DNA of 64,000 nt from Actinoplanes philippinensis (lineage in GTDB: Bacteria > Actinomycetota > Actinomycetes > Mycobacteriales > Micromonosporaceae): contig NZ_FONV01000013.1 in the NCBI RefSeq assembly GCF_900113015.1, positions 1-64,000 on the forward strand. Reading direction: 5' to 3'. The notes beneath the pieces were generated by a model. That model was not told the DNA's origin and searched no databases. It saw nothing but the letters and a program-made list of their open reading frames with translations. Positions 8,332 to 15,928 of the stretch are shown here, one piece after another; positions within the stretch are counted from its first letter, which is position 1, and every line of letters begins with the position of its first letter. Both the position numbers and the translations under genes were made by a program.

Positions 8332-9363
8332 GTGGAGTTCAGAAGCACGAGCCGGCGTGACGAGCAGTTCGCCCGTCAGACTGAGCGCATCGCCGCTGAA
8401 CTGCGTGCCAGCGGTCTGCCCCTCTACGCTCTGTCACCCGCAGCGCGGCCTGCCGTCCAGGAACAGTTCGGAGGACTGGAAACCGTCGACGGCACGATTA
8501 CGGCCGTGCACCTGGTGTATCCCACGCACGCGCCCCTCGGTTTCTGGGCCGATGTGGAAACGGCCCGTTGGAGCGATGAGCGGACCGAGCCGGCAGACCT
8601 GCGGGAGACCCTGAAACATCATGTCCGCCGGGCCGGGGATCATCTCTCCTCCTTGACGTGGGAGGAGGACAGCACCACCCTGCTGGTCGACGGTCACCGC
8701 GTCGACGCCCGGCGGCTGCGTGCCGGCCCCCGCTGGTGGGTGATGCGAGGGGAACGCGCCGGCATCGAGATCACCGTCGTGGGCAGGGACTGGCAGCCAG
8801 AAGCGTGCGCCGTCGAGACAGTCACCGACCCCGTACCCATCCTCAACCGCCTTCGCGACGGCGGCCGCGCCCACCGTCCCGGCACCCGACCGGATCGTGA
8901 ACCGGAACCACTGCCCGACCAACCGCGCGGCGAACCTCACCGGGCCCTGGCCGACGCGGTCCTGCGCCATGCGGCCGACAGTGCTGCCTGGCGGGCCGAC
9001 GGCGGTTCCGAACCCGAGTTGCCCACATACTGGACCGAGCTGTGGCAGGCTGCGGTGCTCCGCCAGATGCAGCTGAGTGGCAGAGATGAGATCCAAGCAG
9101 CCGCAGCCGTGCGCGCCATGGCAGCACAGTTGGCCGGCCTCTTCGACGAACACGAATGGTTCCGTACCGACGAGAGGCTTCGCGGACGTGCTGTGACCGA
9201 GGTCCTCTTCCACACCACCGGCCTGGAGCCCGACGTCCGCAGCCGGACCGCACAGGAGGAATGGTGGCACGTCACAGCGATCGGCGCTGACCCCCGTCTT
9301 CGAGCGGCAGCCACCGACCGCTGGCGTACCGCCTGGCAGACCTGGGCCTCCACGGACCGATGA
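8332..9363 (+). CDS. hypothetical soluble protein
   Basis: I do not recognise this 343-residue protein. No signal peptide or membrane helix is visible. The N-terminal half (1-170) reads as alternating strands and helices with 'WWVMRGERAGIEITVVGRDW'. A polar Pro/Arg/Glu linker spans about 175-210, and the C-terminal half is mostly helical with several Trp residues ('QEEWWHVTAIG'). The GTG start at 8332 follows an AGGGAGA ribosome site. It stands alone between two terminator-bounded units, so context does not reveal a role. Confidence 0.65.
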   Translation: MEFRSTSRRDEQFARQTERIAAELRASGLPLYALSPAARPAVQEQFGGLETVDGTITAVHLVYPTHAPLGFWADVETARWSDERTEPADLRETLKHHVRRAGDHLSSLTWEEDSTTLLVDGHRVDARRLRAGPRWWVMRGERAGIEITVVGRDWQPEACAVETVTDPVPILNRLRDGGRAHRPGTRPDREPEPLPDQPRGEPHRALADAVLRHAADSAAWRADGGSEPELPTYWTELWQAAVLRQMQLSGRDEIQAAAAVRAMAAQLAGLFDEHEWFRTDERLRGRAVTEVLFHTTGLEPDVRSRTAQEEWWHVTAIGADPRLRAAATDRWRTAWQTWASTDR

Positions 9364-9579
9364 CCTGCCGGTAGGAGACTGCTCCGATCACCGGCGATGC
9401 CCACTTCTGCCGCCGGCACAGGTTCCGGTCCGCGCCGGGCCGGATCCCTGTTCGGTCGGTGGTGCTGTCACATCCGTGTCTTCCGGTTCGTCCCTGTCCT
9501 GGAAGCCGTTCTCACCCTTGTCCGGGTGACGCCGGACGACGCGGGAACGGTCGGAACGAACGTCGCGAAGGAGCACGAG

Positions 9580-10317
9580 ATGCGGATCGTTGTGGCAGGT
9601 GGCACCGGTCAGACCGGACGGCTGCTGGTGGACGCCCTACGCGAACGCGGCCACGAGGCGGTGCCGGCCTCACCCTCGACCGGGGTGAACGCGTTCACCG
9701 GCGACGGCCTGGAACAGGCGCTGATCGGAACCGACGTGGTGATCGACGTCACCAACGCGCCGTCGACCGATGAGGCGGAGGCGACCGAGTTCTTCCGGGT
9801 CTCGTCGGAGAATCTGACCACCGCCGGAGCCAAGGCGGGCGTACGGCATCACGTGGTCCTGTCGATCATCGGCCTGGAGCGGGCCTCGGATCTGGCCTAC
9901 TACCGGGCGAAACTGGCACAGGAGGAGGCGGTCCGTTCCGGCGGAGTGCCGTACACGATCGTCCGGGCCGCCCAGTTCTTCGAGTTCCTGGACGTCATCC
10001 TGCAGGCCAACACGCGGGGCGGCGAGATCGCTCTGGCGCCGCTGCGAGTGCAGCCGATCGCCCTGTCCGACCTCGTCGACCACCTGGCCGTGATCGCCGA
10101 GTCGGACCCGGTGGACGGCATCGTGGAGGCGGCCGGCCCGCAGCCGATGGCTCTCGACGAGATCGGCCGCCGGCTGGCCGCTCCCGGCCTCGACGTGACG
10201 AGCGGTGGCCGCCCGTTCTTCGGCGCCGATATCCCGGTGGACGCCCTGGTCGCGGGCCCGTCGGCCTACCTGGCACCCACCACTCTGGAATCCTGGCTGA
10301 CAGACCGCGCCCGCTGA
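9580..10317 (+). CDS. NAD(P)H-binding NmrA/SDR-like oxidoreductase
   Basis: This 245-residue atypical short-chain dehydrogenase has an N-terminal Rossmann strand and glycine motif 'VVAGGTGQTGRLL'. It also has 'VVIDVTNAPSTD', 'HHVVLSIIGLE', a 'YYRAKLAQEEAV' segment whose Tyr and Lys sit where SDR catalytic residues are expected, and 'YTIVRAAQFFEF' as in NmrA-like proteins. The start at 9580 has AAGGAG about 6 nt upstream; the longer frame adds non-conserved sequence. The substrate is unknown, and a quinone- or flavin-type reductase or a regulatory NAD(P) sensor are both possible. Confidence 0.85.
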   Translation: MRIVVAGGTGQTGRLLVDALRERGHEAVPASPSTGVNAFTGDGLEQALIGTDVVIDVTNAPSTDEAEATEFFRVSSENLTTAGAKAGVRHHVVLSIIGLERASDLAYYRAKLAQEEAVRSGGVPYTIVRAAQFFEFLDVILQANTRGGEIALAPLRVQPIALSDLVDHLAVIAESDPVDGIVEAAGPQPMALDEIGRRLAAPGLDVTSGGRPFFGADIPVDALVAGPSAYLAPTTLESWLTDRAR

Positions 10318-10363
10318 CACCGACCCGCGCCCGCCCCACGGAAAGCCGCCGGGGCAGGAAACC

Positions 10364-10398
10364 GCAGCCGGGCCGCCCACGATCGCCGGCCCGGCTGC
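10364..10398. terminator. bidirectional terminator hairpin
   Basis: An 11-bp perfect inverted repeat (GCAGCCGGGCC, 13-nt loop, GGCCCGGCTGC) lies between the convergent oxidoreductase gene (ends 10317) and the PQ-loop gene (ends 10443), where a shared terminator is expected. Confidence 0.65.
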
Positions 10399-10442
10399 CG
10401 AGTCCCTTCCGGGCCAGGCGGAGCGGGAGCCGGCCGGTAAGG

Positions 10443-11087
10443 CTAGGCCGTCGCCGGAAGGAGGGCGTTCCGGCGGGTGAACAGCACCGCGCAAACGGTG
10501 ACTGAGCTGGTCAGCCCGACCAGCGCCGACGCCCAGACCGCGGGCTGGCCGACCCCGATGCCGTACGCCAGCCAGGACCCGCAGGCCGAGGCCGCCAGCG
10601 TCCACCGCAGCGGGGACACCCCCGACAGGTCCTGCCGCCGGTCGCGGAGCAGGGCGAGCGGCTGCGGCACCGCCGAGACGAACGACATCGCGGCCAGGGC
10701 CGTACCCAGCATCGTGGCCGCCCGCGAAGCGCTGACCTGGGGCAGCGCCGCGGAGGCGGCGGTGGCCAGGACCACGATCAGCACCCCGGCGGCGGTGCTC
10801 GCACTGGCGAGCAGGGGGCGGACGGCACGGGCCGCGGGCCGCGTCACCAGCAGCGCGATCAGGATGGCGAGCCCGGTCGAGGCGCTGACGACGTTCGTCA
10901 CGATCTGGAACGGGTCGCCGATCAGCAAGCCGTAGGTGATCCAGCCCAGCGGCATGGCGACGCTCAGCATGCAGGCGGTGGCGGACAGGCCGCTGGTCCG
11001 GCGGCGTACGCACGAGCGGTACACCTGTGGCCAGGCGATCGACATGGACAGGGTGGCGCCGAGAAGGCCGAAGACGTGGATGAGCAT
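10443..11087 (-). CDS. PQ-loop / SemiSWEET-type membrane transporter
   Basis: This 214-residue membrane protein has about six to seven helices and two PQ-loop signatures, 'IAWPQVYRS' near the N terminus and 'SAVPQPLALLRDRR' in the second half. That is the arrangement of MtN3/SWEET-like and cystinosin-like carriers. Each repeat is a three-helix bundle, so this is a tandem-repeat rather than single-repeat protein. I chose the ATG at 11087, which begins 'MLIHVFGLLGATLSM'; the longer frame adds a charged, Cys-containing extension that runs into the divergent gene. The substrate cannot be told from sequence. Confidence 0.75.
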   Translation of the reverse strand: MLIHVFGLLGATLSMSIAWPQVYRSCVRRRTSGLSATACMLSVAMPLGWITYGLLIGDPFQIVTNVVSASTGLAILIALLVTRPAARAVRPLLASASTAAGVLIVVLATAASAALPQVSASRAATMLGTALAAMSFVSAVPQPLALLRDRRQDLSGVSPLRWTLAASACGSWLAYGIGVGQPAVWASALVGLTSSVTVCAVLFTRRNALLPATA

Positions 11088-11208
11088 CGCCGATCCGTTC
11101 GGGCTGTACCGGCCTCCGCTGAACGCCCGCAACCGGATCGCCACCTGTCGCACCGAACCGGCACCCCGGGGGTGACGGGGACCGGCCCCCATTTGGCACA
11201 GTGGACAG

Positions 11209-12360
11209 ATGCTGACCGACGTGGACCTGCCCGCGCCCGGACTGCTCTGGACACGCTGGGCGACGTTGAGCGCCACCCATGTCGCTCTCGGCCGTGCCGG
11301 CTGGTCGATCGATGACGGTGGGGCCGGCCGGGATCTGCAGGACGGGAGCTGGGCCCGGTTCGCGCTGCTCGACGGCCGGCGGGCGGTGCTCTACGGCCAC
11401 CACGCCGGGCACAGTGCCGCGGGCTGGGACGATGCGCCGGCCGACCCGCTCACCGGCGCTCCGGACTGGCTCCCGTGGGACACGCTGGCCCCGCTGGCGG
11501 AGGGCGACCGGCTGGGGTTCGTCGTCTGGCACGAGAGCGGCCGCTGGTCGCGGGTGCGTTACCGCGGCGGGCGTACGGACGGGATGGCCGACCTGACCGA
11601 CCCGGTGTCGAGCGGGGAGCGCACGGTCCTCGCGCTGAGCCGGTTCGGGCCGCGGCCGGCGGCTGAGCGGCTGCTCGCCGCCGCGGTGCGGACCGAGGTG
11701 TCGGCCGCTCATCTCGGCGATCTGCTGACCGATCCGTCGCCGGATCTGGCGGCGGCGCTGGCGACGGCCGCCCGCGGTGGCCTGGTGCCGGGCAGTGCCG
11801 CGCCACGGATCGCGCCGGGCCGGCGGCCGCCGATGCGCCGGGTTCGCCGGCTCAGTCAGGGCGAGCACGACCGGCTGGTCTGGTCGGCGATGCAGGATTC
11901 GCCGGAGTTGTCGCGCCCCGCGCCGCCGGTCACCGACGAGTTGGACACGCTGGTCGGCTGGCTGCAGGACCGGGCGCCGCAGGCCGACGGCCGGTGCTCG
12001 CTGCTGGCGTATGCGGATGCCACGAGTTTCAGCGCCCAGCCCGGCGAGCACCCACCCGACGACCGGCCGGACGAGGAGCGTTACACCGCTTTCCGGCGGC
12101 TCACCGAGTTGGTCCGGGCGTTGCGCCGGGCCGAGTCCGATCCGCGGTACGGCCGGTGGCTGTTCCTGCGGGTCGAGACGAGCGCGTCCGGCGTGCAGGT
12201 GGAGCGGCGGTACGACTCGTGGCCACCGTGGTGGCACGACGACGGTGTCTCCGGCCCGTGGCGCACGAATCTGCAGGAGGAGATGGACGCCCGGCTCCCC
12301 CGTTACCGCCCGTCGTGGGTGCCCCTGCTCGACCCGGAGGTCGCCTTCCGCCCGCAGTAG
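11209..12360 (+). CDS. hypothetical protein with immunity-protein-like C terminus
   Basis: This 383-residue soluble protein has no clear enzyme motif. The N-terminal 160 residues are Trp- and Gly-rich beta-type sequence ('ARFALLDGRRAVLYGHHAG', 'GFVVWHESGRWSRVRYRGG'). The middle is helical. The C-terminal part ('YTAFRRLTELVRALRRAE', 'WLFLRVETSASGVQVERRYDSWPPWW') resembles a pattern I associate with YezG/DUF600-like immunity-type proteins of actinobacteria, where an ERRYD-x-WPPWW-like motif recurs. That resemblance is by eye only. No toxin gene is adjacent, so the role is open. Confidence 0.6.
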   Translation: MLTDVDLPAPGLLWTRWATLSATHVALGRAGWSIDDGGAGRDLQDGSWARFALLDGRRAVLYGHHAGHSAAGWDDAPADPLTGAPDWLPWDTLAPLAEGDRLGFVVWHESGRWSRVRYRGGRTDGMADLTDPVSSGERTVLALSRFGPRPAAERLLAAAVRTEVSAAHLGDLLTDPSPDLAAALATAARGGLVPGSAAPRIAPGRRPPMRRVRRLSQGEHDRLVWSAMQDSPELSRPAPPVTDELDTLVGWLQDRAPQADGRCSLLAYADATSFSAQPGEHPPDDRPDEERYTAFRRLTELVRALRRAESDPRYGRWLFLRVETSASGVQVERRYDSWPPWWHDDGVSGPWRTNLQEEMDARLPRYRPSWVPLLDPEVAFRPQ

Positions 12361-12373
12361 CCGGCCGGAGTGG

Positions 12374-12823
12374 TCAGCGGGCTTTGCCGGCCCGCAGCAG
12401 TTCGAGCGACTTGGCCAGCCGCCGGGCGCGGGTCTCGGCCGTCTTCGCCGAGGTCAGCTGCTCGGCATGCCAGCGCTGGTTGCTGAAGGAGATCGACTCC
12501 CAGAACGCCTTGGCGTCCGGCTCAGCGGCCAGGGCCGCCGCAAGATCGTCAGGCATCTCGACGGTACGGGGAGTGTCATCCAACTCGATGCCGAGGTCGT
12601 AGACCTGCCCGCCCTCGAGCCCACCGGCGGCCCGCCGCTCGGCGCTGACACCCAGCCAGTACTCCCCACCCATGCGGGCGATGGACGACCGGAACTCGAA
12701 CTCACCGACCCGCACGACCACCTTGGGCCGCCCGCCACCCCCGAGCCCGGCCACGAACTCGTCAGGAATCCGAAACCCGGTGGTATTCCCCCCGGTCTTC
12801 TCCAGCTCACCCCGGTACTCCAT
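12374..12823 (-). CDS. YdeI/OmpD-associated family protein with DUF1905 domain
   Basis: This 149-residue protein has an N-terminal DUF1905 beta-barrel-like part ('GFRIPDEFVAGLGGGGRPKVVVRVGEFEFRS', 'YWLGVSAERRAAGGLEGGQVYDLGIELD'). The C-terminal YdeI segment reads 'MPDDLAAALAAEPDAKAFWESISFSNQRWHAEQLTSAKTAETRARRLAKSLELL'-like in pattern, with the conserved FW-x-S-x-S and K-ETR-R-R residues. YdeI-type proteins have been linked to peptide or bacteriocin resistance, but this is weakly established. The ATG at 12823 gives the standard length. Confidence 0.8.
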   Translation of the reverse strand: MEYRGELEKTGGNTTGFRIPDEFVAGLGGGGRPKVVVRVGEFEFRSSIARMGGEYWLGVSAERRAAGGLEGGQVYDLGIELDDTPRTVEMPDDLAAALAAEPDAKAFWESISFSNQRWHAEQLTSAKTAETRARRLAKSLELLRAGKAR

Positions 12824-12855
12824 TCCCGGAACGATAGCCAACCAGGGGGAACGAG

Positions 12856-13257
12856 TCAGGCCGTCACGATCGAAAGCCCGTAGTGGATCCGGAAGTAGTC
12901 GAAGTCCTTGAGGTTGAGCGTGGCGAGTGGAAGGTCGTGCGCCAGACAGCACGCCGCGATCCACATGTCATTCGTCGGTTTGCCGCGACCGCGGCGCATG
13001 GCGTCTGCGGCCAGATCGCCACAGAGTTCTGCCACCACTCTCTCCCCGGTCAGCAGCACGAAGCGGGACATCCATTCGGCAAGCCCGGCCCGGTTCGATG
13101 CGCTCCAGTCTCGGATCTGCGGCCAGGTCGTGAGCTCAGCCCAGTTGATGAAGGTCAGAACCTGCGTGGTGCCCGCAAGCTTGGCGGCAAGCGTCGCGGG
13201 CACACGCCCCTTGAAGATCGATGAGGCAACGTCAGTGTCGAGCACGATCTGAGACAT
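12856..13257 (-). CDS. vapC: PIN-domain toxin, VapC type
   Basis: This 133-residue PIN-domain ribonuclease has acidic active-site residues in the expected order: Asp7 and Asp9 in 'IVLDTDVASSIF', Glu near 'NWAELTTW', Asp in 'TNDMWIAACCLAHDLPLATLN', and Asp in 'NLKDFDYF'. VapC toxins cut RNA, usually tRNA or rRNA, and are held in check by VapB. I use the ATG at 13257. A TTG at 13275 would overlap the antitoxin stop and add six residues. The upstream gene, 10 nt away, encodes the matching small acidic antitoxin. Confidence 0.88.
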   Translation of the reverse strand: MSQIVLDTDVASSIFKGRVPATLAAKLAGTTQVLTFINWAELTTWPQIRDWSASNRAGLAEWMSRFVLLTGERVVAELCGDLAADAMRRGRGKPTNDMWIAACCLAHDLPLATLNLKDFDYFRIHYGLSIVTA

Positions 13258-13267
13258 CGGGGATTTC

Positions 13268-13471
13268 TCAGGCAACCTGTCGCCACCGCTCAGCCCGATA
13301 CCACGTCAGGAATTCTTCATACTCCTCGTCCGACTCGAATACGTCGGGAGCCGTTGCCACGGCCTCCTCGAAGGTCATCGGGGGCTTCTCCATCCGCCGG
13401 ATCAGCTCCTCGATCGGGGTGAGTCCGGCATACGGAGCGGACGATGCCGAATCGGCGCTGCGTGCACTCAT
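13268..13471 (-). CDS. VapB-type antitoxin (small acidic protein)
   Basis: This is a 67-residue protein if it starts at 13471, where AGGAGGT lies at ideal spacing. The frame opens earlier, at an ATG at 13501 (77 residues), which may be used as a leaderless start because the promoter predicted here would begin transcription at about that base. The C-terminal half is very acidic and aromatic ('FEEAVATAPDVFESDEEYEEFLTWYRAERWRQ'), which is typical of a toxin-wrapping antitoxin tail. No DNA-binding fold is obvious in the short N-terminal part. It precedes vapC in one operon. Confidence 0.8.
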   Translation of the reverse strand: MSARSADSASSAPYAGLTPIEELIRRMEKPPMTFEEAVATAPDVFESDEEYEEFLTWYRAERWRQVA

Positions 13472-13507
13472 GCGCACCTCCTGGAGGACCTCACTAGTCA
13501 TGGGTTC

Positions 13508-13537
13508 ATGCTACCGAGCCTACTAGGCTGCAGACAA
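13508..13537 (-). promoter_or_regulatory. vapBC promoter with palindromic operator
   Basis: Read on the minus strand, TTGTCT (13532-13537) and TAGCAT (13508-13513) form -35 and -10 elements with an 18-nt spacer. The spacer holds a perfect 6-1-6 palindrome, AGCCTA-C-TAGGCT (13517-13529 on the plus strand). Further CTAG cores lie nearby at about 13494 and 13550. A palindrome between -35 and -10 is the usual place for autorepression by an antitoxin-toxin complex. Confidence 0.6.
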
Positions 13538-13579
13538 GTCCCCTTCACCACTAGGCCTGCGTCAAGGATACCCCTCGCC

Positions 13580-15928
13580 CTACGCCGCGGCACCCTCGAA
13601 GCGATCCCGCTCCAAGAACGTGAGCTGCGCCTTCTTGTGACCGAGGTCGATCTCCGGCCCCAGTGTGAACCCCTCCCGCCGAAGCCGGGAAATCATCCGT
13701 TCGTTGCGGATGTCCGGTTCGGCGATGATGCGCCGGCGCTCCGGCTCGGCGAAGAGATGCCGCAGCAGGGCCGGAAAGACCGCGCTCGTCAGATGCGGCA
13801 ACTCCCGCCCGGTCGCGTCGAGCAGCAGGTGCAGCCCGAAGTCCCCGGGCAGCACGTCGTAACACTCCCCGACCGGATCCTGCGACGGCTCGTAGGTCTG
13901 GAACACCCCGATCGGCCCGCCGTCGAGCAGCAGCAGGTAGGCGTGATGGCTGTCCAGCCCGTCGACGAACCCGTAGATCTCCTCCACGTCGGCGACGGTG
14001 TGCTCGCCCATCCCCCAGAACCGGTTGCGCTCCTTGATCACCCACGAGTGCACGACCGGCGCGTGCGCGGCCGGATCGAGCCGGATCATGGTGAGTTCCC
14101 CGAGGCCGGGCAGCTTCTCCGCGAAGACGATCACGGGTTCCTCCGTCAGTAGTTCCCAGTCGGTGACCAGTGGCGCGAGCTCCCCGGAAGCCCAGAGCGG
14201 CAGCTGGTCCAGGAAGTGCGGTGACGCGGGGTCGTCCGAGGCGCCGAACGGGACGACCCACCGGCTGCGGCCGCGGTCGGCGAGGTCCCACACGTAGCGG
14301 GCGACCGGCCCGCGCCAGCAGAGGTCACTGACCCCGGGCACGCTGGACGTGTTGAGCACACACCCGGCCGATCCGCCGAGCGGGATCTGCGGCACGACGG
14401 CGTTCAGCCCGGGCAGTTGCAGCGGATACAGCAGGTGCCGATCGCCCCAGGGAGTGTCCGGCAGCGGTTCGGCGAGAACCGGGTCGAGGTCGAGGCCGAG
14501 CCCGGCGAGCACCCCGTCGAGGGCGATCCCGATCCGGGCGCGCGGGTCGGTCCACGGCGCGAAGAGCGGGTCGTGCCCCGACGGTTCGAAGAGGGGCCGC
14601 AGCTCGGGCCGCTCGCACACGGCACGGGCCCGGGCCGCCTGCCGGGCCATCCGCCGCCCGGCGTCGGCCGAGCCGGCCGGCAGCGCGGTGTCCATGTGGA
14701 TCCGCTCGTGCGGCACACCGAGGTCGAGCAGCTCGCGGATCCGGCGGGCGCGGGCGGGCGGCGCGAAGTCCACCCCGTAGGGCGCGGTGTCCGGCCGCCG
14801 GTCGTTGGCGTTGACAGCGGTCGTGATCTCGGCGCGGAACATCGGCGCCCAGTCCGGTTTCCAGTCGTGTCGCGGCTCCCACGCGGGCACCGGGACGAGC
14901 CGGTTGCGGTCGTCGCGCTCCGGCACCCGGCCGACGGTGAGCTGCAGGGCGCGGCCGGTGGAGTCGGCGGTGAGGACGCTGTTGACCGGTTCGGCCCAGC
15001 GGGACAGGGCGTCGGCGACGTCGTCCACGGTGGACGCGTGCAGCAGTGGCAACAACGCGTCGAAACCCAGATCAAAAGCGGACCGGGCGGGGGTACGCAG
15101 ACTCAGGTTCCCATCGATGACCGGTCCACGGGCCGTCTCGATGACGTCGACCACGACCGGGTCGTCATCGCGTACGACGATCGTCTCCTGATGGGTGGCC
15201 ACCGGCTCCCAGCCGGTCGCGCCGCGGGCCTGGAGCACACCGCCGGCCTCGCGCAGCTCTTCGATGTAGAGGTCCTGGTAATCGGCCATCGCGTTGGTGA
15301 TGGCCCAGGCCACCGACCCGGCGTGCCCGAAGTGCTGCACCCCGGGGACGCCGGGGAAGGTGAGCCCGGCCACGTCGAAGTCCGGGCAGGCGAGGCGGAT
15401 CTGCTGGTAGACGCCGGGCAGTTCGAGGAGCCGGTGCGGGTCGCCGGCGATCTGCCCCGGGACGGTCCAGGCGTTGCTGCCGGAGCCGCCCGGCCCCTCG
15501 ATCGCGAACCAGGACAGGGCGTGCGGCCCGAGGGTCCGCTCGACGTGCGCCCGCCACATCTTGTTGCCGAACGTCCCGAACAGAATGTGCTGTACCTGAA
15601 AAACACCGAGCGACGACCACGGGTGCCATTCGATGCCACCAGCGCGGACACCGTCCGTGTAGGCCTCCAGCCAGCGCTGGGTCGAGATGTCCAGTGTGGC
15701 GAATGACCGCTGCGCGGTGTCGTCGAGCCGGGCCCGGCGGGCGAACCGGTCCCAGCCCACCTCGGCGGCCCCGGCGACGGACGCGAGCCGCCCCTCCGAC
15801 CGGAGCCGCTCGACGGTGATCTGACGGCCCCGATCGGTTGCGGTCACCCGCCCCTGGAGCCAGGCCAGGTCGAGGACCGAGCCGGCTCGCAGGTGCGGGA
15901 TGCCGTGATCATCGCGGTAGAGCTTCAT
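13580..15928 (-). CDS. penicillin-acylase-like Ntn hydrolase fused to siderophore GNAT acyltransferase
   Basis: This 782-residue fusion has an N-terminal penicillin acylase domain (about 1-600). It carries the opening 'YRDDHGIPHLRA', the autoprocessing site 'GPGGSGSNAW' with predicted nucleophile Ser151, 'NSVLTADSTGRALQLTVGRVPERD', and 'TTAVNANDRRPD' whose Asn375 is the likely oxyanion-hole Asn. The C-terminal domain (about 607-776) is an IucB/MbtK-type hydroxylamine acyltransferase ('WVIKERNRFWGMGE', 'IAEPDIRNERMISRLRREGF'). There is no signal peptide, unlike typical exported penicillin acylases, so it should act in the cytoplasm. It overlaps the synthetase gene by 4 nt and is the last gene of the iron-regulated siderophore operon. 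The GNAT domain could supply N-acyl-N-hydroxycadaverine. The hydrolase domain may add or remove an aryl-acetyl type acyl group, which is inference. Confidence 0.88.
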   Translation of the reverse strand: MKLYRDDHGIPHLRAGSVLDLAWLQGRVTATDRGRQITVERLRSEGRLASVAGAAEVGWDRFARRARLDDTAQRSFATLDISTQRWLEAYTDGVRAGGIEWHPWSSLGVFQVQHILFGTFGNKMWRAHVERTLGPHALSWFAIEGPGGSGSNAWTVPGQIAGDPHRLLELPGVYQQIRLACPDFDVAGLTFPGVPGVQHFGHAGSVAWAITNAMADYQDLYIEELREAGGVLQARGATGWEPVATHQETIVVRDDDPVVVDVIETARGPVIDGNLSLRTPARSAFDLGFDALLPLLHASTVDDVADALSRWAEPVNSVLTADSTGRALQLTVGRVPERDDRNRLVPVPAWEPRHDWKPDWAPMFRAEITTAVNANDRRPDTAPYGVDFAPPARARRIRELLDLGVPHERIHMDTALPAGSADAGRRMARQAARARAVCERPELRPLFEPSGHDPLFAPWTDPRARIGIALDGVLAGLGLDLDPVLAEPLPDTPWGDRHLLYPLQLPGLNAVVPQIPLGGSAGCVLNTSSVPGVSDLCWRGPVARYVWDLADRGRSRWVVPFGASDDPASPHFLDQLPLWASGELAPLVTDWELLTEEPVIVFAEKLPGLGELTMIRLDPAAHAPVVHSWVIKERNRFWGMGEHTVADVEEIYGFVDGLDSHHAYLLLLDGGPIGVFQTYEPSQDPVGECYDVLPGDFGLHLLLDATGRELPHLTSAVFPALLRHLFAEPERRRIIAEPDIRNERMISRLRREGFTLGPEIDLGHKKAQLTFLERDRFEGAAA

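Noticed and set aside
9670..12237. Very long minus-strand open frame (855 codons)
   Set aside because: It is antisense to three supported genes and has the composition of a GC-rich shadow frame, with no recognisable domain.
13258..13275. TTG start for vapC at 13275
   Set aside because: It overlaps the antitoxin stop and adds six residues not needed for the PIN fold; the ATG at 13257 begins the first conserved strand.
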